From positions 1 to 64,000 of the forward strand of contig JAMKCH010049043.1 of the NCBI GenBank assembly GCA_023653785.1: 64,000 bases of DNA. The letters run 5' to 3'. The DNA comes from Ophioderma brevispina (taxonomy: Eukaryota > Echinodermata > Ophiuroidea > Amphilepidida > Ophiodermatidae). Both the position numbers and the translations under genes were made by a program. The stretch's first letter is position 1; each line of letters opens with the position of its first letter. This document shows positions 47,201-59,944 of this stretch, piece by piece. A model generated the notes under the pieces. The model saw only the letters and a program-made list of their open reading frames with translations, was not told the origin of the DNA and did not search any database.

Positions 47201-48708
47201 TTGGAGGGGTTTTTCCCACCCTGTTCTGTCACCTCAGTCTGGGATTGGTTCTTGGTGTATCGGCGTCTAATTTGGTGCGGGCAGTTTGGAGAGTTGTCCA
47301 TTGTTGGATGTGAAAATATTGAACTGAGGCCGCTGAGAGAGTTTTGACGGAATACTGGAAAATACTGACAATTGAGGAAACATGCTTCCTGTGTTTGGGA
47401 TAGGTTGTTTAAAAATGTACTAAAATGCACTTGGATCTAAAGGAGTATGTATGAATTGTTCTCAATTTTTACCTAGCGGAAAAAATTATTATTTACAATT
47501 GAGGCCTTATGAAATGGAACAATATCCTGGACTTGATGCAATTAGCTGGATATACTTGAAACAAGATATTATAAGAGATTTGTGCTGTATCTTCATCCCA
47601 TAACATGGAATATACTGTGAATTAAAAAAGACATTGAGCATTGCCTGCACACCCAGGTTGCAAGTTTGAGCCCGCTCGACCACTTTTGTTTTGTGGTTAA
47701 TAATGCATCTTTACCTCAATTACTCCTCTCACTACTCGGTGTACAAATGGATTACCTGCAGTAATTCAGTGCGGGGAAGTAACAGACTCACTGTAGAGGT
47801 TGGTGCCCCTAGCGATCCCCTACAGCAACATTGTATGGTGGAGTTTGGCCAATTCCGCTTTGATAGAAAGAGATGGCCACTCCGTTTCCTGTGTACCCAG
47901 GTTTCTTCTGACCGTTTACCCTCTTGTCTGTTTATAATGTTTTATTCACATAATGTGATTACATTTTTGTATGGACACACAAATGTAGCAATTTCCCCTG
48001 TTTTGCTTGGCGTGTGGCCATTTTTTTCTTCTCTCGTCTCACTAATATAAGAGTGTCACTTTTGGAAATGATGATATGAGATATTACAGAAGTTAAGTAG
48101 TTCACTTCAATTGAATGATGATACGTTTGTTGTTTGCTTGCCTCTTTATGATTCATTTTGTCCACGCACAGCTGTTTTGACCCCTTAACAATTGTCCTCT
48201 TTTACTTTTAGAGCAAGTTTAAGCAGTAGCGACATCACTTTTTGACAACTGATTAAGTAGGTACATCAAGCCATTACCTCTGGCAAAAATCAAATAGTCA
48301 ATCTTCCAATATAGGTTCTACAAATGTAAATGGTTTGTATTTTAATCACCCTGTAACATGCCCATTCTCCATAGAAGACGTTTAAACTAGATTTTTAAGA
48401 AATCATATTTGCCCACAATATAATTTCTTGAAATTTCCACAGGGTTGAGTTAGTGGAATACGTAATACATTAGTTTTTTCAAAAAAACCTTTCAATATTT
48501 CCCTTTATATATGCCATTCAGGTTTAAAACTCATATTCTGTAATTAATTGCTTTGATTTGGAAAATTTTGAACATACCACAAAAAGCACAAATGATGGAA
48601 GATCAAAATGTATGTCACCTGTTACATAACACTGAAGCAGGTACTGACTCTGTTTTCACCCTCGTTAACACTTGGATCTCACTGTTTTTGTTTGTCCGTC
48701 ACATGCAG
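44241..48708. other. Long TPCN2 intron, little recognised
   Basis: A direct repeat 'GGGGACGAAAGAGATC.ATATG.CAGTGA' occurs at 45343 and 45443. A B-box-like 'GTTTGAGCCC' lies near 47665. No exon with convincing splice sites and homology was found. Confidence 0.35.
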
Positions 48709-48797
48709 ACCTTTATCACCAAGTGGGACCGTGCCCAGAGAGCTAACCAGTTAGACATGCAGCCAGCCTACATGATGTCAGTACATATGATGTTCAA
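48709..48797 (+). CDS. TPCN2: Two-pore channel 2, exon for the C-terminal tail after S6
   Basis: Acceptor TTTGTTTGTCCGTCACATGCAG, donor GTAAGTAATG. Reads 'TFITKWDRAQRANQLDMQPA' then 'YMMSVHMMFK'. It aligns with the TPC2 segment directly after S6 (NFLHKWD...ATYQMTVELLFR), which forms the cytosolic C-terminal helix region. The 89-nt exon starts on a codon border and ends after two bases of a Lys codon, matching the next exon. Confidence 0.88.
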
Positions 48798-48989
48798 GTA
48801 AGTAATGCCATGGATGCAAGACTGAGATATCACTAGGAGCTGCAATATGCTGCAGAAGACTTATCCGTCCACAACGTGTGTTCGCATGAGCCGCATCTTT
48901 TCAACTCGTATCATAGCGGCGCTATTCGTGATAATGTTGTGCTTTATCTTGTTTTTGTCTTTTTTTAAAGTATTACAAAAAACGACCTT

Positions 48990-49085
48990 CTGCCGGATTG
49001 GATGCCGTGCATGCGTCTCATAGGCACTCGTCTTGTAATCCAAAAGACCTGGTTCGATCCCCTGTGGATGCAAAATTGTAATTTA
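48990..49085 (+). repeat. tRNA-like SINE fragment
   Basis: 'CTCGTCTTGTAATCCAAAAG' followed by B box 'GGTTCGATCCC'. The acceptor stem does not close. A related inverted fragment (CCCTATGAGACGAGTCC) lies near 49172. Confidence 0.45.
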
Positions 49086-49354
49086 TTATGCATATATTTT
49101 TAAATGAGGTTGAGTGGAGCAACTGCAACAAAACATCAGAGTCAGCGATTGAAATAGAAATAGTGAATAGCTGCCCTATGAGACGAGTCCAAAAGATGTG
49201 GTCCTGGGACACAAGTTTGTTAGAACGGGATAAGGCCTTAGCGGCAAATTCTCATCCCCCAGGGCAAAGTTCAATGATATGTGTATGAAAGAATGCAACA
49301 CTGGCCTTGTGCACTCTGGTATCAGAAATCAATAAAAAAAAAAAATCTACTGGT

Positions 49355-49740
49355 GAAATGCAAATGAACGAACTGTGCCATGGGAATTGAGACATTTTGT
49401 TCGTAGTGATATGAATGCCACTTAATGCTCACCACACAGGAAACAGTTTTCAGTGGCTGTAATGTGACTAACTGATGACTGGAAGTTACTGAACTGGTGG
49501 TCCAGGGGACGAGACTATTAGGCTTACATAGTATGAGCTACAATATGCTCATCCACCAGGCACATTCAGTGACGGAGAACAAAGTTACTGAACTGTGATG
49601 TGGGAATTGAGAGTATATTGGCTTACATAGTTATGAGCTACATTTGGGGCTCATCTACCAAGACACGGTTCAGTGAGCTGTGTTGATTAATTGATAAATG
49701 AAGTTAACGGAAACTGTGCCATGGCATGAGACCTATTCAT
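49355..49740. repeat. Tandem repeat, three diverged units of ~125 bp
   Basis: Repeated order of 'ACTG.G(C/T)CATGGGAATTGAGA', 'GCTTACATAGT.ATGAGCTACA', 'GCTCA(C/T)CAC.AGG/CCAAGACAC' and '(TT)CAGTG..CTG'. In the TPCN2 intron. Confidence 0.7.
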
Positions 49741-51540
49741 GGGATCTTCTTGCATTGGATAGTAAAATCCTGCTACTGGTTTATGTGCGTACGCCCCCAT
49801 AACCACCCCTAGTGTTTTCTGAGATGGTTAAGGGTTAGTAGATTATGGTCGTCATATTAGTGGCTGGATCGTAAAAGTTCTTTAGGGTACCCTTTTTTCA
49901 TATAAGAGGTGCCCTAACCCTAACCCACCAAAACTCATAAACTCACTGAGCTGAGGTGAGAAAATGCACTAAGTCCTAAAAGATGTGATGACATCATTGT
50001 ACCTACACTCATATGGGCACGACATACGGCCAGCCAGCCAGCAACTCCCTCGTTGGCTTGCCATCCTGCTCATGGAAATGGTACGCCGGAGGCCCCGGTT
50101 TCGAATCCCTCACAGCTTCCACTCTTCTTTAGCTTCTATCCCTTTACCCCTATTCTTCCTCTCGGGTTAGAGAAAACTGCTGAAATTTAAAATTACACCC
50201 AAAGTCAGATGTTCATTGTGTTAAAAAAAATAGATAACATTTGATCAAAATCAGTTGGTTAACTCCTCAGAAATTCATACAATCCACCTTGTAGTTTGTG
50301 TGTTTGTGCTGAAGGATGGTCACAAAGACTACAGCCTGACATTTTGTTTGGGCTGTCCATCTGCCTCTCTGTCTGGATGTTAAAGTCAAGGCGTGCCCTA
50401 TTCCCAGTTAAGTCTCTAGAATGGGCCGAACACCCTTAGTTTTGCCTTATACACGATAATACAACAAGCACGGTTGGGCGACGCTTGTTTTTCACCCTAC
50501 CACGGTCAAGTTCACCCATACTACTAAAACATATTAGAACTGTGACTACTACTGTGTTTTTTTGGTAAATATTCACACTCTGTCCATAGCCACTACAGAA
50601 CCTATATCCCACGCGACGTTGTAAAGCCATATTGGAAATCTGCAAAAATCATTGTAGCTGATCTTTGCGACGGTAACTTTCTGAACAAACCACCTGCCTG
50701 ACTATGTTTTTTAATATTAAAGATCATTTTTAACTGAGGGTCGCCCGGGCGAAATGATAGAAACTTTGCATTTTCTGGCTGTAAGTTTGCGGTGTACTGG
50801 GCCTTGGGCGGTACTCATTTAAGCGTCCACCAGTGACCTCGCTTTGAATCCAAAGATAAGCAGTGCACGACCTTTAAAACTTATTTTATTAATTCAATCT
50901 GCTATGGTTAAAGTTGGGTTAAAGTTTTGGGGCCAGGCAAAAATTGTGTAAACTGCAACCAACTTGGGGGGGTCATTGATGCAGTGAGAAACTATATGTG
51001 ATGTAATCAAAGGTCCATTAAAGGTCAAGGTGTCTGTTCCATAGATTCTATCTCATCGACTGCATCAACATTTAAATATCTCCGTTGAGTTTAGAAAAGA
51101 GGCTATAAAAATACTTGTCGGAAACAATCGTGGGAGAGGGAAAAATTCCATAAGTCCTCTAGGAATCGGTGCTCTATCAATATGCAAATCTATGCATCTT
51201 TGGATTCAATATTCTCAGTCGAGGTATCTTATGATGGCTTGACTACGTTGTTTGTGGGTTATCAATATGTTTACGAAACAGCAGTGAATTCCCTAATTTT
51301 AATTTGGAAGTGTTTTGAAGAAACTAGATTTTGCTTAAAAGGTAAATACATACTGTTACGTAACCGTCCTTCATTAGCCAACGGTCCCGGTAACAGGTGC
51401 TAATGCTTGCTGTCCTTCTGCCTTTTAGTGTACTCCAGTGTAAGTCCTTGATGATATTATAGATACTTCTGAACTTGACATAATCATTGACACAATCTTT
51501 CGCTCTGCTGTATACTTGCAGCTTTAGTTTTTTTCAGCTG
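49741..51540. other. TPCN2 intron, nothing firm
   Basis: A tRNA-like B box ('CGGTTTCGAATCCC') near 50096 and a short CCCTAACCCTAACCC near 49910 are the only features of note. Confidence 0.35.
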
Positions 51541-51544
51541 TAAA

Positions 51545-51815
51545 CAAAGTTTTTAATCCATTTGTCCCCCGTAAACTGGGGTAGCCGGATTCACCTCACT
51601 CTTAACAATACTGCTGTGTGGAGGATTTATGCCCGAGCCCTCCTGACGCCAGTTATCCACCGTTTTTGCGGTGGCAACCTGCAGCTTTTGGGCAACCACG
51701 TCCACCATGCAGGGCAGCATTTGCTGGATGGCTGCCATTAGCTTTCCAAAGCAGACGCCTTTGTAGGTACGATCTTCGTTTTTTCGTTCTAACACCAGGG
51801 TAACCAGCTATATTA
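51545..51815. repeat. Dispersed repeat family R, truncated copy
   Basis: 'TTTTAATCCATTTGTCCCCCGTA', 'GCCGGATTCACCTCACTC', 'GAGGATTTATG' and 'CAGGGTAACCAGCTA' follow the family order. The right third is missing. Confidence 0.7.
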
Positions 51816-52743
51816 GTAAGGTTTCGGTATGAATGTTCCAGCCCGCAAGTTGAGAAGTGTCATATGGAATGTCTCCAAGATTATGTAACCCACACACCTC
51901 ATTGAGTCCGTATGTACTGATTGATCAGAAATGGACCTTGTCTTTATTGCGTTGTAGTTATTTTCGGCAATCGAGCAATGGGTAAGACTGCGGTAAGGCG
52001 GCTGAAGAGGGCAGGGCTTAAAATATTTGGAAGGTGCATTTGCGATAACTGACGTTTGTTGAAGACTGAATACTGATTAATACTTTGTACATTTAAATCA
52101 AATACATAATCATGCTTATGAGTAAATCCCAAGACTCTTAATTTAAAGGTAGATAGTTTTTCAAGTCGGGGTCACAACTGAACACACTACATTTGACTTA
52201 AAGACCCTGGTATAAATCTTGGACAAAATAGTGCACCCTCACGACATTTCCAAATTGTATTACTTTCCATGGTTTTGTAAATCTTTTTTATCACTATCTA
52301 GCCCTCCGCCCTGAAATTATTAACAGAATGATTTTATTGTAAAATACTTCTGGAAGTCATTAATTCGCAGACGACAGAAGTGGCGTCTAACACAAGAACA
52401 CGATTGCGTCGGATTTGGCCCACCGACATTCCAACCCCTTGTTTGAACGATCCATCGGTTCTGTGCTTGGTTTTTAATATCAATGAGTAACCCATGAGTA
52501 CTATCTTATATTCAATTGCTACCTAGCCACCATAATGTGTTTCACTAAATTCAACTTAAAGTTAGCCCTTGTCAAACTTACCTTGCCTGTCTTTAGCGCG
52601 TCATCTCTATGCCCACCCAATTCTCGTTTTTGGGTCATGTTATTTTTGTTATGTGTAAATATGCCGTAATGCTTCAAATGGCCAGACATCATTTGCAGCC
52701 AAATTGAAGAAATTTTGTTATTTTATTGATTTTTTAGTTTTTT
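51816..52743. other. TPCN2 intron, nothing recognised
   Basis: No repeat or exon that I can support. Confidence 0.3.
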
Positions 52744-53096
52744 TTAAAGACACTATCATGATTTGCTAAAGAAAAAATCGAAAAAATCTCAAATCAAGAT
52801 TTTTGATTATCACCAAGTCAGTAATCACTACATACCCTCAAATGATAAGACCAAAGCACCTAATAAGGACAGAATCGGAAATTTTATCCTCTGTCCGTTC
52901 GACCTGATCTGCAACACGTATTGAATGGATCGTTATCTGGAACCACTGCCGTTTTCTCTTGTTTTTCCTTCTTTCTGCAATTCTTTCAGTTGGAAAGGGT
53001 AAACAATTATGAGACTTTCCTACAGACTTATCCTTTCCTTTGAAGCTATTCCTGCAAATTTCAATATTGTCAAATCACGTGAATAGTGCTCTTTAA
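52744..53096 (+). repeat. TTAA-flanked MITE family D, copy 3
   Basis: TTAA-AGACACTATCATGATT at the left; AATCACGTGAATAGTGCTC and TTAA at the right. Internal blocks 'GGACAGAATCGGAAATTTTA' and 'ACTTATCCTTTCCTTT' match copy 4. Confidence 0.8.
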
Positions 53097-55105
53097 TGCA
53101 AAATCAATGCATGTCGTGTGCACGGATGTGTGTGATCTGTTCAGGTCTACTGATTTTTCCACTCAGAAGACTAATAGTGTTTTTTAAAGCGAGACAAAGG
53201 TGAATGTGTGACCGAGCAATCATTTTTTCACTCTATTTCCCAGGATTTAGCTGTTTCAACTAATTGAGCTCAGTCAATAGCCGAATGGACTTTTGATTCC
53301 TTCAGTGTGATGAAGTATGGTCCAACTTGGCTGTTGTTTAGTAGGTAGCATGCACGGATATCACTTGGCAAATTGCACGGAGCAAAATCCATTTTTATGA
53401 CAACTCACATTCCGTAACTGATTAGCCAAGCGACTGACGATATTTAATCGATAAATCGCTAGCATGACCAAGCGACTTCAATTCAACTCAGTTGCTCAAA
53501 TGCTCGAAGCAATTACATGTTTAAAGCTATGATAAAATGCTACAGCTTTTACATTACTAGAATTTGTATTTCATCCCAGCGGCGGCGGCTAGTATGTCAT
53601 GACCTTAATGTTGGCTCCTTGTCCTTTTCAACGAGGATGTACATGCTTAGCTGAGACTTGGGGGTTGCGATGGGTTTTGTCGTTTGACGTGGGTTCTGGT
53701 GCAGTTCAATTAATGCTCCTTTAGGTAAGTTGTTCTGCACAGAGCTAGCATATCACTGCTAATGTCCCCTTTGCAAGATTCCATATGCCTACCCCTTCCA
53801 AGCTACAGAATTGTAGAGGAGGGGCTGTGTGGAACTCTTTCTATCCTTCAACCCAAGGGTAAATATGGTTAGCTGGATACATCGGGTTTAGATGTTTATT
53901 GTAGGAGTGAGTGCGTTCAGTATCTTTTAGTGCAATTGCACTGTAACTTCCCTTTATTTACTGGCATACGCATTTCAGGCTCCTTGGCCTATTCACTTAG
54001 GGCGGTGCTAAATTTGTAAGTTGGTAAAAGCTTGCATTGTTGTTGTTAAAACACCTACTTTTTAAAACCCCTTTACGACCATGTTCAGTCGCCAATAATA
54101 TCAGCTATTCCGCATTTTCTGCTTTTGCAACGTAGGTTGATCAGTTTTAACTGTCATATTGTGGTATTAAAACACCACAATCAAGGTTGATTTGCTTGCC
54201 ACTATGCCTTTGTAAACTGCAGCTAAAAATTAATTTACTAGCAGACAAGCAAAATCCTGGGCTATCACCAATCTTATCAATCCGTCATTATTAGCAACTG
54301 GGTTTTCAAGGAATTATACATTGTATAGCCGTTTGCAGGTGACAAATGTCTAATAAAACCCATCGGACCAGTGTAGTCTTATGTAACCCCAACCCTGGTG
54401 TAAGTGCTATTAATCTGCCAGACCAATCCCAAAAGCCCAAAAGCCCAACAACGAGAGCATCAAAATATACAGTTGGCACAAAAGTATCTTGGCATGTTTT
54501 TTTCCGTATCAGTATTGATGCCAGTCCGATAATTTTGAAGTTTTCAGATATACTTTTGTTGCTCAGTCTTGCTCGTTCAATTACACCTTGCTTGTAAAAA
54601 GTCATGCAATCAATGGCTGAGATGAAAGAAACTCCTGAACCAACTTAAAAACCACAAACCAATGTGCGTTTTTTTCGTTTTCAATGGGCATGCAGTGTAC
54701 TGCGACACAAACATGCTGACCACAATCACTTGGCGATATGCTTTCTTCTCGTTTCTTCAGATATCGGAAACCGTCTGTGCCAATCAATTAACCCACAGCA
54801 TATATATTGCTTGTACCCAACAGTGACCATTGTAAAGTTCAATAAAAAAACTGCAACTTTGTTGCTTTGGGTTTTACGTACTTTGCGGCATTCTATAAGA
54901 GCAATACATAGGCAACAAATGTATATTTCAAAAACTTCCAAAATTACGACTTTGGCACAATCCTGACGAAAAACATGCGCGATCTTTTTGTGCCACCTGT
55001 ACTTTGTTCTCAATGACCATATGGGTGGGCAAGTTGTTAACTAAAAAACAACTAACTGTTTGTTAAAACTACTCACTGAAAGTACTTTTTGATTCTTACC
55101 TTCAG
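53097..55105. other. Last TPCN2 intron, nothing firm
   Basis: Open frames here lack recognisable domains. No clear repeat ends seen. Confidence 0.3.
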
Positions 55106-55227
55106 AGATGACCTGTGAGGAGCCCAACCAGATCAGAACTGATTGACGACTCTCCAGCCCCCACATCCACCACTACGGGTGTGGCACAATGCCTAGAGGG
55201 AGGTCTTTACCTCACATAGCAACCTGA
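55106..55227 (+). CDS. TPCN2: Two-pore channel 2, probable last exon (frameshifts)
   Basis: After acceptor TTCTTACCTTCAG, joining AA|A gives K-DDL. In neighbouring frames come 'EEP', 'RSELIDD' and 'LSSPHIH', the same order and spacing as the C-terminus of TPC2 (DILEEP...DELTERLSQHPH). At least three one-base indels are needed within about 70 bp. In the last frame a TGA stop falls at 55225-55227. The assignment rests on this motif order, and on phase agreement with the previous exon. Confidence 0.62.
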
Positions 55228-55529
55228 GGGTCAGGGTCAGGCTTAGGGCAGCCAGGAATGTGAGGTCAGTCTTAGGTTGAATTCATCCAAGCAAATTAGA
55301 TGGCTAATCAGGTGGGATCTGTTTCAAGGTACCCCAACAGAGTTTGATGACGATTAGAAAAAAAAAGCAATGCCTTCCAATCATTAATCTGAAAATTAAA
55401 CTACAACGATTAGTCAGTAGATTAGATGACATGCCAGAGGTTCGTCCAGCTTTGCTGTAGGTGACCCGTTTGTTTTCTTACTAACAATGCAAAAAAAAAA
55501 AAAAAAAAAATAAAAGTGTATACAAATGA

Positions 55530-56321
55530 TTAAAGGTCCATGGACACGGTTGAGTAGACATTTCTTAATTTCTTACATTTTCGTACCTCAACAGTATCCT
55601 GATCATATCGCAACACAGATTTTGAAAAGTGAACATCGGGAAAGTGTTAAATTTCAAGGATAAATATACCCTACCTGACAGGGCCTTCTCCTCTTTTGGC
55701 GAACGCGTATCAAGATGCTGGAGTTGGATTTGACCCCGTTAATGACGTCAGAGTAACAAGTTGTAAACAAAGCTCACATGTGGGCTAACCGCACCGCACA
55801 CTCCAGATCTCTCTCCTTGTCGGTTTCTTTGTCTGGGAACTTGAATAAAGCTATTCTGTTCTGATTCTCCTTGTCAGTACGGTCGCCGCTGGTGCACCCG
55901 TCGACAGTACAGCACATTATTATCGCAATTTTAAGGCACCAAATCAAGAAAAATTATGCCATATGATACAACACGTACGACGCATATACCGCGAGAAGTT
56001 AACTGTGTACGTATGCAAGAAAACTGGGCCACGCGCACGTCCGTTCCACGATGACGATCATGATGCGTTACGCGTATCGCGTATTTGTTTCTCGGGCGTC
56101 ACTTCCGGGTCATCTCTGCCAGCGCGATAATCACTTTCGTTTTGGAATTTCCTTTGAAAGCTTGTCCAAAACACATGATATTATGCCCAATTTTTATCAA
56201 ATACACGGTTTCTCAATTACTGCTTCATGCATATTTTACATTGATACCAATACATACTATGAATGAAACCATTTTTTGGTGGTATTATAAGTATGCTTAA
56301 AGCATGTCCATGGACCTTTAA
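55530..56321. mobile_element. TTAA-flanked non-autonomous element, ~784 bp
   Basis: Perfect 13-bp terminal inverted repeats AGGTCCATGGACA / TGTCCATGGACCT, each directly bordered by TTAA (55530-55533 and 56318-56321). The interior has no transposase frame. It lies just downstream of the TPCN2 C-terminal exon. The end sequence resembles the termini of family F (ACCATGGACCT). Confidence 0.87.
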
Positions 56322-56494
56322 GTTGCTAAGATGTAACTTCAATACTTTGCATGCAAAAGAATGTCTATGGCTTTAAAAAGGGTAAGGTAGTATTACAATT
56401 TAAACATTTCTCCATCACATTCGGATTCATTTTAAGGAGTTATTCCTATATGGTGTATGATTTTATGTAAAAGCATAACACACAATATAGAGTT

Positions 56495-56822
56495 AATATA
56501 ATATAAATAATAATATGTTGGCTTTTATAAAGCGCCATTTCATCAAGATCACAGCGCTGTTGCCTATTATTATTACGCTGCCGTCTGGAAATCGTCACAA
56601 TCATTTCGCTTCATCTAGGCCGGCAGCTGGCCAAGCGCACAATCCTATCAGCACTTAGATTGTAATATTCCCCATAACAGCTACCCGAATATCGCTTGGG
56701 TCGACGAAGCAAGTGAGGTAAAGCGCCATGCCCAAGTGCACAAAACATTGGCCACAGCGGGGCTCGAACCCACAACCTTTGGATCATGAGTCAGCAGTCT
56801 TATCCACTGGACCACATGTGCC
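56495..56822 (-). mobile_element. tRNA-derived SINE, nearly complete
   Basis: On the minus strand it starts with a tRNA-like head: 'GTGGTCCAGTGGATAAGAC' (A box region) and 'GGTTGTGGGTTCGAGCCCC' (B box). A body follows with 'TTTGTGCACTTGGGCATGGC' and 'TTTACCTCACTTGC', then a 3' part with 'GATGAAATGGCGCTTTATAA', ending in an ATT-rich tail (TTATTATTTATATT). Such SINEs are transcribed by RNA polymerase III and moved by a partner LINE. Confidence 0.88.
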
Positions 56823-57289
56823 CACTGCAAGTCATTTTAAAGAACGGTTAAAAACAAAAATAAAAATACCATCATTTGTTTTTGTATTGAGTGCAATATA
56901 TCAAAATGATATGATTTTGTGAAAGCTGATATTTTGTTGCTTACATGCTAAAGTGCTTGAAGTTATCATTGTGAGGTAAAAAGCAGTTGTGAGATCAAAA
57001 AGGCAGAATTGAAACAATCTATTTCTTTATAAATTAAGTTTTATTTTATATAAAAAAACATAGAGTGCTTGTTGCCAGGTTACATGTGTATTACTTCCTA
57101 CACCCAGGTAACTTTAAAATCCTGTTAGTGCCACAATCAGTTTAACCAGATTGAAGCCTCTGTGTCAATTGTTGTACTAACATCAAGTTATGCCAATGTT
57201 TAATGGCAACTTCAACATTCTTTCCCGTTAGCTCTATCATTTTGTTAATGAGTCATCCCAGTTACGAATGGTCAAATAGGAATTACCCT

Positions 57290-57540
57290 TCTCTTTCCCC
57301 TCCACCCTCGTCCACTCCACCCCCCACCCCTACCCTGCCCAATGTCCACTACACACACCCTCCACGACCCACACCGCCCACCGACCCACACACGCCGGAC
57401 CATCCACCCAAACCACGCGACCCCCACCATTTCACTCCACCCCCTCACCGCCAACGCACCCCACCCACCCCAGTACAAATGAGCTTCCACCTCACCCAAC
57501 ACCCCCTCCCAACACTTTCACCCCCCCAGTATTGCTACCT
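57290..57540. repeat. C-rich (CCACCC) low-complexity tract
   Basis: Over 200 bp of CCACCC/CCCACA-type sequence with very few G. The minus strand is correspondingly G-rich with G-quadruplex potential. The Pro-rich plus-strand frame is a composition effect. Confidence 0.85.
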
Positions 57541-58785
57541 CTCAAGTGACACTGTCATTAAACTTCTAAGGTACGGATGTTGTTTTTTTTAATGGTACTT
57601 TCTCATAAGAGTCTGAGTTCCATTTAGATCACAAGTGTTATGATCTCTTGTAACACAGGATTGGGCTATGAGTCCTTCAGTTACAAATTACATTGAACAT
57701 TTATTTGTGTGTGCTACATAGCATTGTATGTTATATCACATTAAACTTCTACATTTAATGACTTACATGGGTGTAGATTTCTGTGTCATAAATTATTCTC
57801 AGAAAAAATTTCTCAAAAATAGGACTATTAAGCAATGCTAGTTCAAGATCTTTGGTATGTGTCACCCCGATGATGTATACAGTTATACTTGTGTCAAAAA
57901 TACATGACGACCGCAACTATTAGTGGTTTGCAAGGATTGAGTGTTAAACAACTCTTGTAAAGGTGGCCTGGTTTAGGTTATTGCCCAAAATTTTGCCTAG
58001 CTGTTGAGAAGATGGCTCCAGGTAAGTGGCTATTTTCACAACATTGTGCGGTAATAGAACCATGTTCCAAGAAGTACTAGAGGGATAGAAAAACAATGGG
58101 CGTGAAATGATGGTCATTCAACTTTGTGCTTCCATAGTGGGCCAGATTCTGTAATATTTTGGGTTAGACTTATAGTAATATTTCTTAACCTTTCACCTGT
58201 TTGCCCTTCAAAAGAAAATATTTCCTTATTGAGAACATCTTTCCTGTGGGAAAGGAAAGGCGTGAATTGCATAACATGCCTGCTAACTGCTTGGCATGAA
58301 AATCTCCGTAGGAATCGATCAACATTGTTGCATTCCCATTCCCACGGTGCTAATTATATTTTTTTATTTTACTTCTTTTGACGTCAGTGCTTTGACTATA
58401 CTTTAGTCGTCATGTCTAGGTATGGTACAAAGAATTCTTTATTGATAGAAATGAAAGTACTTGTAACCCAAATACCTAAATAGGTCTCTGCCCATTAAAA
58501 TTGGTAAAAGTTGAATTTTTCATGCGAAATTTTTCAATATCTAAACTCGAAAGCAATTTTGCACATTTTCTCAAGTAGGCCATAAATCTGTAAATTTGTC
58601 CTTCATACATAAATTGATGTTGTGAAATTTCTTTACTTGTTGCTTGATATCAGTCAGTTCTGGTTGACCATAGGAAAAAATTAAAAATAAAGCACTGCAA
58701 AAATATTCCACTTGCAGTATCTTACACTGCTAGCTCTAACTAAATCAGTACTAAACCAAATACGGGTCATTGGGAGGAGCTTGTG
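57541..58785. other. Intergenic, nothing recognised
   Basis: AT-rich, downstream of the TPCN2 gene. No coding signal. Confidence 0.3.
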
Positions 58786-58965
58786 TTACCCTGTCCAACG
58801 TGGCAACCCTCAATCCTAGCCCTAACCTTTTTCAGCTAATCTACTCCTGAATTAAACTCTTACTCTAACCCTAAATATAACACTAACCTTAATGGAGTAC
58901 CCCTAACATCAGTAATTATTCTAAAACTATCACCAATTCTAATGCTAACCTTAACCCCTTTCTTA
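58786..58965. repeat. Degenerate CTAACCCTAA tract
   Basis: Repeated (C)CTAACC/CTAACCT words at irregular spacing resemble eroded telomere-type repeats. Confidence 0.5.
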
Positions 58966-59944
58966 CAGTGCTTCCAATTGGTTCATTACAAGTTATGGCC
59001 ATTTGAGTAACCAATTAAAAGAGACTTTCTAAAATATTAAAGATTAATCCGCTTCAGCATTACATTATTCTTACCGTAGTGCTAATTGGTTTAATAAAAC
59101 ACATAGCCGCCTTATAGCCCAATCGGCAGGTATCTCTCAGTGGGTTAACAACTGGTTCCTCTAAAAGAGACCACAGACCACCAAAAGACAGACCACAGAC
59201 TGCAGAAAACAGAGGCCTTGCAATGGCCAGACCAAGGTTCGCCATGACCTCACATATGGACACAAATGAGGCAATAATCCAGCCAGTTCTGAGATTTAAT
59301 CTAGTTCAGTACAGTTGTAGTTCAGTCCCTTGTGGTCTGCAATTTGTGTTTTTAGAGGAGAGTTAACACCCCTACTGCAAGCCAGCCTCCACGCAACCCT
59401 ACCCATCCTTGACACCAACTCAGCACGCCTAATAACCAAATTTTAAAAATTTTTAAACTCCAACCTTAAAACGCCACTTTACAACTACAACTCATTCAAT
59501 CATTAGTAGAACTCATGTGGTTTTCAATTGAACTAAATATACAGACCAGAATATAGGTCTGATATTAGCAGCCAAAGTGTTGTAGATATGTGTGTGGGAT
59601 CACCATCGTTAACACACTCCATACTGCTTAGCATGTTCTTTGCAATTCTATAGGGCCGTGTTACAGGCCCACCTATCATGGGTACTGGTTATGCCATGAA
59701 AGGTGTGGAAATTAAAATTAGGATATGATATCCTGCTATTTCTGTGTGGGAGCATTAAGGGCCCACCGATGTTTTACCAATTTACAGAGGGCTTAATTCA
59801 TTACTTATAGGCTTGAGATGGTTTTGCATTGTTTTTGGTGGATATCAGAATAATAGGCCTATTGGAGGGAGCCGATTTGAGCGCATATGCTACCAGAATG
59901 ATATCATGCAGTAGGAACTACGATAAAATGACGTGCATGCATGC
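58966..59944. other. Intergenic, nothing recognised
   Basis: Contains a short GACCACAGACCACCAAAAG repeated segment near 59168-59200; no gene. Confidence 0.3.

Noticed and set aside
57203..57592. Pro/Thr-rich 129-residue frame
   Set aside because: Product of the CCACCC low-complexity tract.
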